Shown: positions 50,977 to 61,047, numbered from the stretch's first letter. The stretch is 64,000 nt of DNA from Chengkuizengella sediminis (GCF_010078385.1 NZ_SIJC01000001.1:682001-746000); one strand, 5' to 3'. Made by a program: numbers and translations. The notes: generated by a model not told the origin, from the sequence alone.

Positions 50977-51000
50977 AGTAAGATTATTTTAAAGGAGTTA

Positions 51001-52377
51001 TTAAGGAGTAACGGCTATACCTTGCGCTCCATTTCCTTCTGCTGGTATAGTTGCTATCAATTCATTATTAGAAGTTTGAATGACTTCTACATTATCAGGG
51101 TTAGCGTTAGCTACATATACTCGACTCCCATCCGTATTAATAGCCATTTGTCTTGGCGCAACTCCAAGCTGCACCTGCTTAATTACTGTATTACTTGCTA
51201 CATCAATGACATTGAAACTTCCAAATGCAAGAAAGACTTGATTAGAAATTACATATACGAAATCTGAAGATGGAGAGATGACAATATCAAGTCCAAAGTT
51301 AGCACGAGATAATTCTATAGTTGCTATCCTCGTGTTATCAGATATTCGAAAAGCTTCTACAAATTGAGAATTACCAATCACATAGAGAAATTCACCACTA
51401 GGAGTAATTGATAAATTCTGAGGGTTTGGAGCTGGAGTAGATATAGTATCAAATATTGTTTGATTAGAAGTTTCGATAACGGTTATTGAACCATTTGAAC
51501 TTACAACATAGACAAATTTACTATCAGGTGTGCTGGCGATAGATAGAGGAACATTGGGTACAGAAATCGTTTTAATAACAACATTATTAGAAGTTTGGAT
51601 GACAGAAATGGTACTATCTTGCGTATTAGCCACATAAACAAGCTGACCATCAGTCGTAATGGCAATATTTCTAAAAGTGTTTCCTCTTGACCCTTTACCA
51701 ACCTCAATGCATTGTATAACCATATTATCACTTACTCTTATCACGGAAACCGTCGATGCATCAATATTATACACATAAACAAACGCACTATCAGGTGATA
51801 TTACTAAATTTTGAGAACCCCCCCCTGTACTTATGGGACCTCCTACGATAGTATTATCAGATACACGTATTACAGAGACAGACGCACTATTCAAATTTGC
51901 CACGTAAGCGAAACGTCTATCTGGTGTAATTGCCACTCGAAAGGGTGCATTTTGAGCTGGTAAAGTTGTGATTGGTGTATTGTTTTGTCCATCAATAGCT
52001 GTAACATTATTTGAAAATTCATTAGTGACATACACTGTGTCAGCAACACGTTCGCAACTTACAATCGTAAACTCTGTATCAGATATTGGGGTATTATCTA
52101 CTTCTGTACTAGCTATAATTGTAATAACCGTACCCAAAAGAGGTGGGGCTACCGTCACCATTGACGAATATTCTCCATTATTATTCGTAATTGCGGGATT
52201 TGGGTCAAAACTGACGCTATTAGGTAAAGAACTCGAGAAAAAGACTTCTGCTCCCTCTACTGGACACACTCCATCAGAAGTGACCTTTCCAGTAATGCAA
52301 CCTTGACAATTTATTTCACTAGGGACTTCTAACGTAATGGTTGGATCACAGCATTTTTTTGAATGGTGTTTAGGCAT
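51001..52377 (-). CDS. YVTN-type beta-propeller protein with Ig-like N-terminal domain
   Basis: 458-residue protein without signal peptide. ATG at 52377 (MPKHHSKKCC) follows AAGGAGG. The N-terminus has CCDPTITLEVP and INCQGCITGKV, then a bacterial Ig-like domain to about residue 105 (GAEVFFSSSLPNSV, ITNNNGEYSS). From about 115 to the end about seven YVTN repeats form a propeller: VYVTNEFSNNVTAI, AYVANLNSASVSVIRVSDN, VYVANTQDSTISVIQTSNN, VYVANANPDNVEVIQTSNN. Intracellular location plus cysteine-rich N-terminus suggest a mother-cell-made spore-coat component, which is inference. Confidence 0.75.
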   Translation of the reverse strand: MPKHHSKKCCDPTITLEVPSEINCQGCITGKVTSDGVCPVEGAEVFFSSSLPNSVSFDPNPAITNNNGEYSSMVTVAPPLLGTVITIIASTEVDNTPISDTEFTIVSCERVADTVYVTNEFSNNVTAIDGQNNTPITTLPAQNAPFRVAITPDRRFAYVANLNSASVSVIRVSDNTIVGGPISTGGGSQNLVISPDSAFVYVYNIDASTVSVIRVSDNMVIQCIEVGKGSRGNTFRNIAITTDGQLVYVANTQDSTISVIQTSNNVVIKTISVPNVPLSIASTPDSKFVYVVSSNGSITVIETSNQTIFDTISTPAPNPQNLSITPSGEFLYVIGNSQFVEAFRISDNTRIATIELSRANFGLDIVISPSSDFVYVISNQVFLAFGSFNVIDVASNTVIKQVQLGVAPRQMAINTDGSRVYVANANPDNVEVIQTSNNELIATIPAEGNGAQGIAVTP

Positions 52378-52448
52378 ATATTTCACCTCCTTCTATTAGA
52401 AGAAAACTAAAATACAAAGATTAATTAGTCCACAAATTTTTTTGTTTA

Positions 52449-53024
52449 TTATTCTCCACATCCAACAAACTTCAGAAAAATTCGACCTTGCACTCTAACA
52501 ACTTCTCTACCACAAGCATCTGTTAGTGGAGCAAAAATTGCTCCTGCTGCTTCAATTTCATAACATGGTATGCACGGAGGAGTTTGGTTACAGGTGAAAT
52601 CTAGAATTTGATCAACACAAACAGTTGTACTACAGTTCACTGTACAACTATCTACTGCAAAGGGAGATTGGATTGGAAGAATGGGTCCAGTGTTTGCCGT
52701 AATCCTCACACACCCTACTAATCGTACAGCTTGAATTTCAGTTAAACAAGTTAGTTCTCCATTGCATGGATTATTTACTGTGGCTTCCACCTTTTGTGTT
52801 TCTAAACAACATTTTAACTCGCTAATATCTATGCAAAAATCTTCTAAAGTTGGATCCGTGAAATCAGGTTTAAAAAATCCATCTGGGACATTAGCGATAC
52901 AGCAAAAATCAATAAAATTTTGACACTCATCTTCTCTAATTTCTATCTCAAACGGATCTACTTTTTCCCCCTCACTATTGTAAAACAATTTATATTCGTT
53001 TGTTTTTTTCTCTTTTTTTTCCAT
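52449..53024 (-). CDS. Cysteine-rich protein, probable spore-surface component
   Basis: 191-residue protein with no signal peptide and close to 20 cysteines. It begins MEKKEKKTNEYKLFYNSEGE and has repeated Cys clusters (FIDFCCIANVPDGFF, ELKCCLETQ, VDSCTVNCSTTVCVDQI, TPPCIPCYEI). The C-terminal part VVRVQGRIFLKFVGCGE resembles self-assembling coat proteins in style. AGGAGG lies before the ATG. It precedes the beta-propeller gene by 71 bases in the same direction. I do not recognise the family. Confidence 0.6.
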   Translation of the reverse strand: MEKKEKKTNEYKLFYNSEGEKVDPFEIEIREDECQNFIDFCCIANVPDGFFKPDFTDPTLEDFCIDISELKCCLETQKVEATVNNPCNGELTCLTEIQAVRLVGCVRITANTGPILPIQSPFAVDSCTVNCSTTVCVDQILDFTCNQTPPCIPCYEIEAAGAIFAPLTDACGREVVRVQGRIFLKFVGCGE

Positions 53025-53575
53025 AATAATCCTCCTATTATAGTTCTCGGTAATAAAATCAGACAGGACAAGTCCATATTAGAAATGATTACTCATTAAT
53101 ATACTATGGATGATTGAGAGAGTGTGCTTGTGTTAATGAACCAATCAATTAGTATATTTTTACACTGATATTGTTACTTTTAAAACCAGCTTGGGCTTTC
53201 ACTCTATAGATTGCACCTGTGCCAGGCACATAAAAAAATACCTTTTAGGGACAAAAGTATGAACTAAAAAAGAGGACATTCCATTTGTCCTTAAAAATAT
53301 TGGCTATATAATTGATGTCTTAACCTACCACTTAATTGGTAGGTTCACTCTTCTCATGACCTAATAAGCTTTGTATTACCTCTATCGGAGCACCGTTGTT
53401 AATCATATGTGTAAATACAATAATTTCAAATCTATCATCTATTAATAGTATCAAATTGGAAATACAGCCCATAAATTACATTTAATGATATAATGAAAGT
53501 ATTAATCTAATTTATCAACGTAACAGATGATTAATTAGATATCATTATTCTAAATATTCAAAAGGAGTTGATGTA
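53025..53575. other. 551-base intergenic region with an integrase scrap
   Basis: Contains an AACCTACC/GGTAGGTT hairpin (53322-53346), a GTGCC-A-GGCAC palindrome near 53219-53230, and a short tyrosine-recombinase remnant listed separately. No intact gene. Confidence 0.5.
53332..53412 (-). pseudogene. Tyrosine recombinase (phage integrase) C-terminal scrap
   Basis: The minus strand encodes THMINNGAPIEVIQSLLGHE KSEPTN-stop. The motif H-M-x-NNG-x-x-x-x-x-IQ-x-LLGH is the box II region of XerC/D-type integrases, including the LLGH that carries the conserved His/Gly. Everything before it is unrelated and the catalytic Tyr after it is lost. Confidence 0.55.
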
Positions 53576-54964
53576 TTGAAGAAGATATTGCTTTTTGTTT
53601 TATGTGGATTTGTACTGGGATTTGGCCTTCCCAATGATGCAGGTGCAATCGAACAAAGTACAGAAACGTATTCGGCCGAAGAGAAACTTGCGCTGATTAC
53701 GAAGTATGCACCTCGTGTCTGGTTCGATGATGATGAAGAATATTTCCCCTCTTCAATAGAGTGGTCAACGAAATATATGGAGCGCTATCAGCCATCTGGA
53801 AGTAATGAGTACTCCTTACAAACAATCGAAAAACTGAATGATGCTGAGGGCGTGCTCGACTTCTTTGGTGGTGATCTTGATTCTGCCCGTATCTATGCTG
53901 GATGGCGTGAAGCAGGCCCCAATACGATCGATATCAAATACTATATCTGGTATCCGTACAATCGCGGGAAACTACCCTCCAATATTGATTGGCTCCTAGA
54001 CTCCCTGATCTCAAAATACGGTCATCATGTTGGTGACTGGGAAGGCATGCAAATTCGACTCGTAAAAGGAGAACCTATGCAAGTACAACTAAACTATCAT
54101 TCATCAAACAAACAGTACAACTGGACTGATTTCGAAACTATAGACGGTACACACATCATAACTTATTCGGCAAACGGCTCGCATGGAACTTGGAAAGATC
54201 TAGGTGACCATGTGTACTATGACCTATATATTGATGAATTAGTGGATGAGACTAGCCAAGGTACCGCATGGGACACATGGAATGCTGTAGAAGCCTATGA
54301 TTTTGACTTACAAGAAGGATTGTCAAATACATCGTGGCCAGCGTGGTTAAGTTCTGACAATACGTGGACTGAATCCGGAAAAGATCCTTCTGACCCTCTA
54401 GCCGGTGGTGTTCACCGTTGGGGAAATCTAAAACAAGATTGTAATATTTTTGATTTGTGCGTCTTAAATAATGGACCCTCTGGACCTAATGAAGACAGCG
54501 ATTGGACGAACGCATTTGGTGACCCCGCAACTTCCTTATTCAATGTTGCCTTCCTATCTGCACATGATAAATATTTAGTAGCAGAAAGAGATGGAAACAA
54601 CGATGTTAATGCAAATCGCGAAAACGTAAATTCATGGGAGAAATTCAATATTAAAGTTGTCGATAGCCCAGATGGAAGTAGTTGTATTCTTGACAATGAC
54701 ATTGTAAATATTGAAACAGGAGCAGGCTATTATCTAAGAGCGACAGACGATGGTGACCTTGATGCCAAAGCGTCTGAACCCAACTCATGGGAAGAGTTTA
54801 CGTTCATCAACCATACCGATAGTACGGGATGTTTAGTTGATGGCGACCAAATTTCTTTAAAAAGTGCACATGGCAAGTATGTTGTTGGAGAAAACGATGG
54901 CGAAGCACATGCGAATCGATCTAAGATCGGTTCATGGGAGAAGTTTATCGTCGAACTGCATTGA
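53576..54964 (+). CDS. Secreted Vps62-like protein with fascin-type beta-trefoil
   Basis: 462-residue exported protein. TTG at 53576 follows AAAAGGAG. Signal peptide about 1-24. Residues about 35-315 match the Vps62-related domain in style: KYAPRVWFDDDEEYFPSSIE, HHVGDWEGMQIRLVKGE, YSANGSHGTWKD. The C-terminal 130 residues contain repeats of a fascin-like trefoil: FLSAHDKYLVAERDGNNDVN, ETGAGYYLRATDDGDLDAKA and LKSAHGKYVVGENDGEAHAN, each ending in SWE(K/E)F. GC content looks higher than in neighbours, which could mean transfer. The Vps62-like domain appears in secreted proteins of bacteria and fungi with unclear function; actin- or glycan-binding trefoils suggest attachment. Confidence 0.7.
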   Translation: MKKILLFVLCGFVLGFGLPNDAGAIEQSTETYSAEEKLALITKYAPRVWFDDDEEYFPSSIEWSTKYMERYQPSGSNEYSLQTIEKLNDAEGVLDFFGGDLDSARIYAGWREAGPNTIDIKYYIWYPYNRGKLPSNIDWLLDSLISKYGHHVGDWEGMQIRLVKGEPMQVQLNYHSSNKQYNWTDFETIDGTHIITYSANGSHGTWKDLGDHVYYDLYIDELVDETSQGTAWDTWNAVEAYDFDLQEGLSNTSWPAWLSSDNTWTESGKDPSDPLAGGVHRWGNLKQDCNIFDLCVLNNGPSGPNEDSDWTNAFGDPATSLFNVAFLSAHDKYLVAERDGNNDVNANRENVNSWEKFNIKVVDSPDGSSCILDNDIVNIETGAGYYLRATDDGDLDAKASEPNSWEEFTFINHTDSTGCLVDGDQISLKSAHGKYVVGENDGEAHANRSKIGSWEKFIVELH

Positions 54965-55351
54965 TTGAAGGAATATAAATCCTCTCACTTCATTAAAGTG
55001 AGGGATTTTTACATGCTATCTGTCAGGTCTGTTGATTATCCGTACTAGTAAATACAAATTAAGTTTTGTTACCTTCTAGATTCATTCTTTTAAAACTTCA
55101 GGAATCATCGATTGTGACAGTATTAGGGAAACAAATTATCAGGGTTTAAGGAATGTCTGGTTGGGACTAGGATCTCGTAAACAAGCGAAGTTATGATACT
55201 ACAGAAAACATTGGATATATGCACTTTTATAAAACAAAACTTTCCAAACATAGTATTTGGAGTGTTATTTGGCATGCATATATTTAGTATAACTTGAAAC
55301 ATTTTTATTTTTCATTAAAAATGTTGAAGGAACTAGATCAGTCAATCTTCT
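54965..55351. other. Intergenic region after the Vps62-like gene
   Basis: The first 45 bases hold the terminator listed next. At 55298-55325 a weak AACATTTTT/AAAAATGTT stem may end the PBP transcript on the minus strand. Otherwise nothing recognised. Confidence 0.4.
54978..55010 (+). terminator. Terminator of the Vps62-like gene
   Basis: AATCC-T-CTCACTT pairs with AAGTGAG-G-GATT around a 6-nt loop and is followed by TTTTT. Confidence 0.8.
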
Positions 55352-57136
55352 CTAATATCCGTTCTCAGCCAACCACCCCATAATCTCACCAAAAATTTTC
55401 GTAGCTATATGTTGCCCTCCTTCGTAAGGATTTTGAACAAATACAGCTATCGCATATCTAGGATCTTTAGAGGGACCATAGCCAATAAACCACTGATTTT
55501 CTCCCTTTTTTCCATCAACAATCACTTCCGCTGTCCCAGATTTTCCTGCTAATTCCCAAGGGTGACTTTTCAAACTTTTACCTGTCCCATCTTGTACTAC
55601 CTCCTCCATCCAATGCAACAAATGATTTGAAGTTCGCAATGAAATACTATTTTCACCTGTACTTAGAGTCTTATCATCAAAAGCTTGCTTAAAAGAGTCA
55701 TTCTGGTAACGGATTTCCTTTACTACCCTTGGTTGCTTTACTTCACCTTGATTAATCAAGGTGACAACAAGGTTTACAGCTTGCAGGGGAGTCATCATTA
55801 CATCCCTTTGACCAATTGAGGTTTGAGCTTTTACACCTTCATCATCTCTATCTGTATTTGCTGAAAAAATTTGCCCTACCTCCTCATGATCAAACTGATA
55901 AAACACAGAGTCTCCTTGACTTTGAAACCATCCATTTTTCTGTGAACCACCTAATTTTTTAAATGTTTGCTCTAACATGTCAGAACTCATTCGTTCCATC
56001 ACTTTAGCAAACGTAATATTGCAGGATTGAGCAAAGGCTTCTTCGAATGAAATCGTACCATGCCCTTCCTTTCTCCAACATGTAAATCCATATTTTCCTA
56101 AATGACCGTTGCATTCAAATTCTTCTTTTAGATCTACTAAGTCATTTTCTAATGCTGCTGCTGCAACAATAATTTTAAATATAGAACCAGGTATATGAGC
56201 TTTTAAAGCTTGATTACTCCAATCGTTTACAGTCATTGTTACACGATAAGGGTCATAACCGGGAAGGCTCGCCATTGCAAGCACATCAGCATTATGAGTA
56301 TCTAAAATAACTACAGCGCTATTATGATTTGTATAAGTGGCTTGTATCATTTCCACGTTCTGTTGAATATTTTTATCAATCGTAGTTTTAATTTTCAAAG
56401 GATAAAATGGATTGGTAGACTGAATGAGTCTCAAATCTAATCCAGGAATTGCTCGATGTTTCCCATCTGTAAAAAAGGAAAGAGATGTATCTTCTACACT
56501 TTGAATAAGAAAGTCCAGTGTTTTTTCTAATCCACTAGCACCAATTAATGTACTTAAGGACATTGCTCCACTATCTATTTTCGTTGGGTATAACATTTTT
56601 ATTCGACTTGGATTTTCACCTACAAAACCAATTAAATGGCTTGCGATATAAGGATCAGGGTATCTTAGTTCATATTGAATAGCCTGAATACCAGGTAAAT
56701 GGAGTTCATTGATGTCTGCTACCTCATCGGATGTTAATAAATAAGGAATTGCTGCGGTTGAATCCACTTTCCAAATGACAGGTTCATTAATACTATTAAA
56801 GAATTCAATCCACTCTTCTTCTGAAATGTCTAAAATACTTACTAATTTTTTTATTTTTTGTTCATTTCCCAGGAAATGGCTTTGATTCGGAAAAACAGCT
56901 AGAACATGAACCAATCTTCCCGTTAGTGAATCACCATTTCTATCATAAAAATGTCCTCTACCTGATGATAATATAACACCAGATTCTCTTTGATTAACAG
57001 AACGTTCGATAAGATTAATATCCATATTTGAATAACTTCTCGTTTCAACCACTTGAATCCAGAACAATCTTGAACCTAACAACCCAATAATCAATGTAAA
57101 ACATAATAATGTGATTAAGATCCTTCTTTTATCCAA
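55352..57136 (-). CDS. Penicillin-binding transpeptidase (class B, PbpI-like)
   Basis: 594-residue class B PBP: one N-terminal helix (about 7-25), a dimerisation domain and a transpeptidase domain from about 260. Catalytic motifs: PGSIFKI (SxxK), QSCNITF (SxN, here SCN) and LAGKSGTAEVI (KxGT). TTG at 57136 has AGGAG 8 nt upstream. Length and layout resemble PBP4b/PbpI of Bacillus subtilis (about 584 residues), expressed in sporulation. Specific role not proven. It stands alone. Confidence 0.9.
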   Translation of the reverse strand: MDKRRILITLLCFTLIIGLLGSRLFWIQVVETRSYSNMDINLIERSVNQRESGVILSSGRGHFYDRNGDSLTGRLVHVLAVFPNQSHFLGNEQKIKKLVSILDISEEEWIEFFNSINEPVIWKVDSTAAIPYLLTSDEVADINELHLPGIQAIQYELRYPDPYIASHLIGFVGENPSRIKMLYPTKIDSGAMSLSTLIGASGLEKTLDFLIQSVEDTSLSFFTDGKHRAIPGLDLRLIQSTNPFYPLKIKTTIDKNIQQNVEMIQATYTNHNSAVVILDTHNADVLAMASLPGYDPYRVTMTVNDWSNQALKAHIPGSIFKIIVAAAALENDLVDLKEEFECNGHLGKYGFTCWRKEGHGTISFEEAFAQSCNITFAKVMERMSSDMLEQTFKKLGGSQKNGWFQSQGDSVFYQFDHEEVGQIFSANTDRDDEGVKAQTSIGQRDVMMTPLQAVNLVVTLINQGEVKQPRVVKEIRYQNDSFKQAFDDKTLSTGENSISLRTSNHLLHWMEEVVQDGTGKSLKSHPWELAGKSGTAEVIVDGKKGENQWFIGYGPSKDPRYAIAVFVQNPYEGGQHIATKIFGEIMGWLAENGY

Positions 57137-57278
57137 TTTGCCTGCTCCTAATTTCTGACTTTTTTGTAATCTTAGATTTAATGAGGAGAACTTAAAAACT
57201 CTAGGTCGTTTTTATTATTTACAAATTTAAATTAGAACAAACAAAAGTGTTTAAACATACTATATTTTTTTGCACAAT

Positions 57279-57324
57279 AAAAACTCCTATGCCACAGATT
57301 TTATCTGATTGCACAGGAGTTTTT
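57279..57324. terminator. Terminator of the modular glycoside hydrolase gene
   Basis: AAAACTCCT-A-TGC pairs with GCA-C-AGGAGTTTT with a secondary inner stem (CAGATTTTATCTG). T-runs on both strands. Confidence 0.8.
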
Positions 57325-57355
57325 GGATAACTATTTTAATTAAACAAATGAGTTG

Positions 57356-60316
57356 TTAACTTGAATGTATATAATCATCATGCTCCGAGTCATATTGAGG
57401 GCCATTTTTTTCAAATGTGAAATAATAATCCACTACATCCCCTTGTGATAAATTAGAAATCGTATATTCCCAACGATCACCACCACTTACATCATTTAAA
57501 AAGTAGTTTTGTTCATCTCCATTGTTCACCCTATAGTGCACCACTACAAAATTTGGAGTATAGCCGTTAGGTTCGAATGAAATAAGAGCTTGTGAATCAC
57601 TTATAGCTTCTACATTAGAAGTGAAATCAATATTCGGTGTCCCATCGCCCACGTGTTCAAATATATAGGACTGAGATTCATATTGAGGGCCATTCATCTC
57701 ATAAGTGAAATAATAACTAATTGAAGAACCTACTGGAACATTATTAATCGTATACTCCCATCGATCACTGCTTCCATTATATTGTAAGAAATAATTCTGT
57801 TGTGTACCATTATCTATTCTGTAGTGTAATGTCACAAAGTTTGGTGTATACCCATTTGGAACAAACCAAATCTGTACTTGTGAATTACTTAATGTGTTTA
57901 CACCTTGTGAGAAATCTCCCGCTGGTGCTTCATCCGTTGTTACATTAAGGGCAATACTCTCTATGGAGCTATTGCCTGCTGCATCTCTAGCAATGATTGT
58001 AAATGAATAAGTTGTACTAGCATTTAAACCAGTTATATCATATGATAATTCACTTGTAGAACCTACTAAACTTGAATCCATGTATACATCATATTCAACG
58101 ACACCCACATTATCTGTTGATGCTGTCCAGTTAAGATTGACAGTTGACTGAGTAACTTCACTTGCATTCAAATTAGATGGAACAGTTGGTGGTTCTGTAT
58201 CTGGTGATTCTGTAGTTACACTTAAAGGTTCACTTTCTCCAGACTCATTACCAGCAGCATCTTTTGCTGAAACTGTAAATACATAATTTGTATCTGCATT
58301 AAGACCATTCACCTCATAAAATATATCTGATGTTGAACCAATGAAGTTTGAATCCATATATACATCATACTCAGAAACCCCAAGATTATCTGTCGATGCA
58401 TTCCATGAAAGGTTAACAGTGGATTGTGTTACTTCAGTTGTAATTAAATTAGTCGGGACTGTTGGTGGTTGTATGTCTGGCCCTGCTGTAGTCACTAATA
58501 GTGGGCTGCTTTCACCTGAAACATTTCCTGATATATCCTTCGCTGTGATAGTAAAAGTATAAGTCGTATCAGGAGATAAACCAGTAACGGTAAAATCAGT
58601 GCTGTTAGATGATCCTACTAAATTTCCATCTCTATAAATATCATAGCCGGACACCCCATAATTATCTGTTGAAGGCGACCAAGATAGAGTTACAGAAATA
58701 TCTGTTACTACATCAGAAGTTAGATTACCTGGAACTGTAGGTGCTTCAGTATCATCTACTGGTACTCCTGTTTCTAATATTTCAAATAAATCTGGTGAAG
58801 CATTCATCCACATTCCATTATTTATTTTTTCTAACCATTTTGTTTTAATGTAATCATTAGTTTCTATTCTCGTATCTCCCCATAAATCTCCCCACATCTC
58901 TTGATTTGCCCAATCATTATTAATGTAGGAAAGTGCCCGAACAACATCTCGATTCTCTTCAATCCAAGAAAAAATTAACTGATACCAGCTCCAGATCTGC
59001 TCATCAGTCACATCACCATTCCAAAAATTCCAATTCGTATCTAAATGATATCCTTGTGGTGTTGATTCCGCAATCATTATCGGTTTATCATGCTCTCTTG
59101 CAAAATCAAGCATCTGATCATATGGCGCAGGAACATATTGGAAGAACGAAACCCCCATCCAATCTACATACTCATCACCAGGATACCAACTCTCAATTGG
59201 TGTTGTAACTTGCCAAGTGGAAGCTTGCCATACATAAGATACGTTATCTACACCTAGAAATTCAAAGCGATCTACAATATATCTCCATGCATCCACAAAT
59301 TGCTTTGGATTATAGTGATTCCATGGGCCATCAAATTCATATCCAATTCTTAGAAAAACTGGACGACCATCTTCCTTAAAAGAATTCCCCAATTGATCAA
59401 TATATTGATCATGAGTACCATCAACAATATGTGTTAAGTTCGCTCCTGTATTGTCTACAATATACAATCCCATTTGTAACACAGAATTTGGATAATCTCT
59501 TAAGTTATCAAACATATTTATAGGACCAGAACCATAATCAATTCTTTCATCCAAACTACAACCATATAAAAGATATTCTTGATTTCCTTCAGAAATATCA
59601 CAATACGTCGTAGTTCCTGCTGGAACAGGTAAATCAGGATCTGCCACATAACCTTCCACTGCTGCTAAATCTTGACCAATAATTAAAAGTGCTTTTCCAT
59701 CTGGAGGTGAATATTTTCCTGTATAATAGTAGTCTGGTTCAGGAAATGGCGGTGGATCTCTTGGAGGTGGAACAGGAGATCCATCTCCCTCAGAATATAG
59801 TAATTCTTGTGGAATGACTTCTTTTGTCTGACTATCACTTGACCAAGCTAATTGAGCCGAAGCTTCTCCATCATTTTCAAAATATTCAACCGTAATATAC
59901 GCTTTTTGCCCTCCAACCAACTCTACTCTACCTTTTATTTCAGTAGCAGGTTGAATAGCCCATCGATCAATCACTAACTGACCATCTACCCATACACGAA
60001 CCCCATCATCTGTTGTACCATAAAAGGTATAAATTTCAGAGTATCTAGGTTCCACCATTCCAGACCAACGTATGGAAAAGTTCTCACTTCCTACACTACC
60101 TGGACCACTTTGCCCCCAGTTGAAATTAATGCTAGAATCAATTTGTGTAAAACTCGGTGTACCTGATAAATTCTGATTTGGAAAATACTCTGCAAATAAA
60201 CCATCACCCGTGGTATCTACGGGCGCTGATACGACAACACTATATAACGATATAATTGAAAAAAGCAAGCTAAGAATAGTTATCATATTAATTCGTTTTA
60301 CAGACTTTTTAAACAT
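57356..60316 (-). CDS. Secreted modular glycoside hydrolase (PA14, GH-A clan, FN3, CBM)
   Basis: 986-residue exported enzyme. Signal peptide about 1-31; PA14 domain about 38-172 (GLFAEYFPNQNLSG, RWSGMVEPRYSEIYTFYGTT, DDGVRVWVDGQLVIDRW); a Pro-rich linker PPPRDPPPFPEPD; a catalytic barrel about 200-520. Candidate acid/base is Glu in FLRIGYEFDGPWNHY and nucleophile Glu in KPIMIAESTPQGYHLD, a GH26-like spacing. Three FN3 repeats follow, each ending (L/P)xVTT, the last two near-identical. Two C-terminal modules (ISFEPNGYTPNFVVVHYRVN type) resemble CBM56-like beta-1,3-glucan binders. Algal or fungal beta-glucan or xylan is a plausible substrate, by inference. Confidence 0.8.
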   Translation of the reverse strand: MFKKSVKRINMITILSLLFSIISLYSVVVSAPVDTTGDGLFAEYFPNQNLSGTPSFTQIDSSINFNWGQSGPGSVGSENFSIRWSGMVEPRYSEIYTFYGTTDDGVRVWVDGQLVIDRWAIQPATEIKGRVELVGGQKAYITVEYFENDGEASAQLAWSSDSQTKEVIPQELLYSEGDGSPVPPPRDPPPFPEPDYYYTGKYSPPDGKALLIIGQDLAAVEGYVADPDLPVPAGTTTYCDISEGNQEYLLYGCSLDERIDYGSGPINMFDNLRDYPNSVLQMGLYIVDNTGANLTHIVDGTHDQYIDQLGNSFKEDGRPVFLRIGYEFDGPWNHYNPKQFVDAWRYIVDRFEFLGVDNVSYVWQASTWQVTTPIESWYPGDEYVDWMGVSFFQYVPAPYDQMLDFAREHDKPIMIAESTPQGYHLDTNWNFWNGDVTDEQIWSWYQLIFSWIEENRDVVRALSYINNDWANQEMWGDLWGDTRIETNDYIKTKWLEKINNGMWMNASPDLFEILETGVPVDDTEAPTVPGNLTSDVVTDISVTLSWSPSTDNYGVSGYDIYRDGNLVGSSNSTDFTVTGLSPDTTYTFTITAKDISGNVSGESSPLLVTTAGPDIQPPTVPTNLITTEVTQSTVNLSWNASTDNLGVSEYDVYMDSNFIGSTSDIFYEVNGLNADTNYVFTVSAKDAAGNESGESEPLSVTTESPDTEPPTVPSNLNASEVTQSTVNLNWTASTDNVGVVEYDVYMDSSLVGSTSELSYDITGLNASTTYSFTIIARDAAGNSSIESIALNVTTDEAPAGDFSQGVNTLSNSQVQIWFVPNGYTPNFVTLHYRIDNGTQQNYFLQYNGSSDRWEYTINNVPVGSSISYYFTYEMNGPQYESQSYIFEHVGDGTPNIDFTSNVEAISDSQALISFEPNGYTPNFVVVHYRVNNGDEQNYFLNDVSGGDRWEYTISNLSQGDVVDYYFTFEKNGPQYDSEHDDYIHSS

Positions 60317-61047
60317 AAAATATCTTCTCCCTTACTATCATATTATTTTCCACTATATGAAAAGCAAAAGTTAGCTTTATTAGAGGATCATAAAGATGAC
60401 CAATTTATATATTGAAGAAAGAGGGAAAATCTTGTTAGGTTGATTCATGTCCCCAATTGAGACAATAGGTATGTATCATCTAACTTTTGAAATAAAATCC
60501 ATAGATTTTCATTATCTTTTTTAAAATACAATTGCATAATGTGCATTAAATAATAGAATAATTAAATGAAATCCAAGTGATTAGATACTTAGATGTGGTG
60601 AGTGGCATATAGAAGGAAATAATAAAGGGTATTCTTAAGGATTTATGATTTGATTATTAGAAGTTAACATAAGGTAAAAAACTCTATGAATTTACTCTAT
60701 AAAGCAAAATACCTAATCTCATATACATATAGTGGTACAATAAAACTGAATGTTCACCTCCAAATAATAAACTTGATATTATCGAAAAATTTTCAAGTAC
60801 TCATCTATAAGTACTTAAAATTTTCGTAAGATAGAACACCAAAGATGTTTATATATGTAAAAGTATCATAATAATTAAATGCTAACAATGACTTATTCTA
60901 GGAAAAATAATCCAATTTATTAAAATAACAAAGAAATCCTATAATATACTATAAACTCCTATCCTTTGCTTATATTTCTAAAAAAACAAAAGATAAGAGT
61001 GGCTTTTTAAAAAGAAAATTTTCTATATAAGTACTATGATAACAATA
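60317..61047. other. 731-base intergenic region, very AT-rich
   Basis: No gene found on either strand. An imperfect inverted repeat lies at 60783-60826 (CGAAAA-A-TTTT-C-AAGTAC with GTACTTAAAATTTTCG) and could end transcription of the TIMP-like gene; on the minus strand it is followed by a run of T. Otherwise featureless. Confidence 0.5.

Larger units (their letters stand above)
50222..51000. other. 779-base gene-poor region with three hairpins
   Basis: No convincing gene. Three stem-loops are listed separately. One possible nine-codon frame after AGGAG near 50550 is too short to support. Confidence 0.45.

Noticed and set aside
53219-53230. GTGCC-A-GGCAC palindrome as an operator
   Set aside because: Very short, isolated from promoters of known genes, and no second copy found here.
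60783-60826. Possible CRISPR-like or attachment-site repeat
   Set aside because: Only one imperfect inverted repeat, no spaced direct repeats and no duplicated partner in the window.
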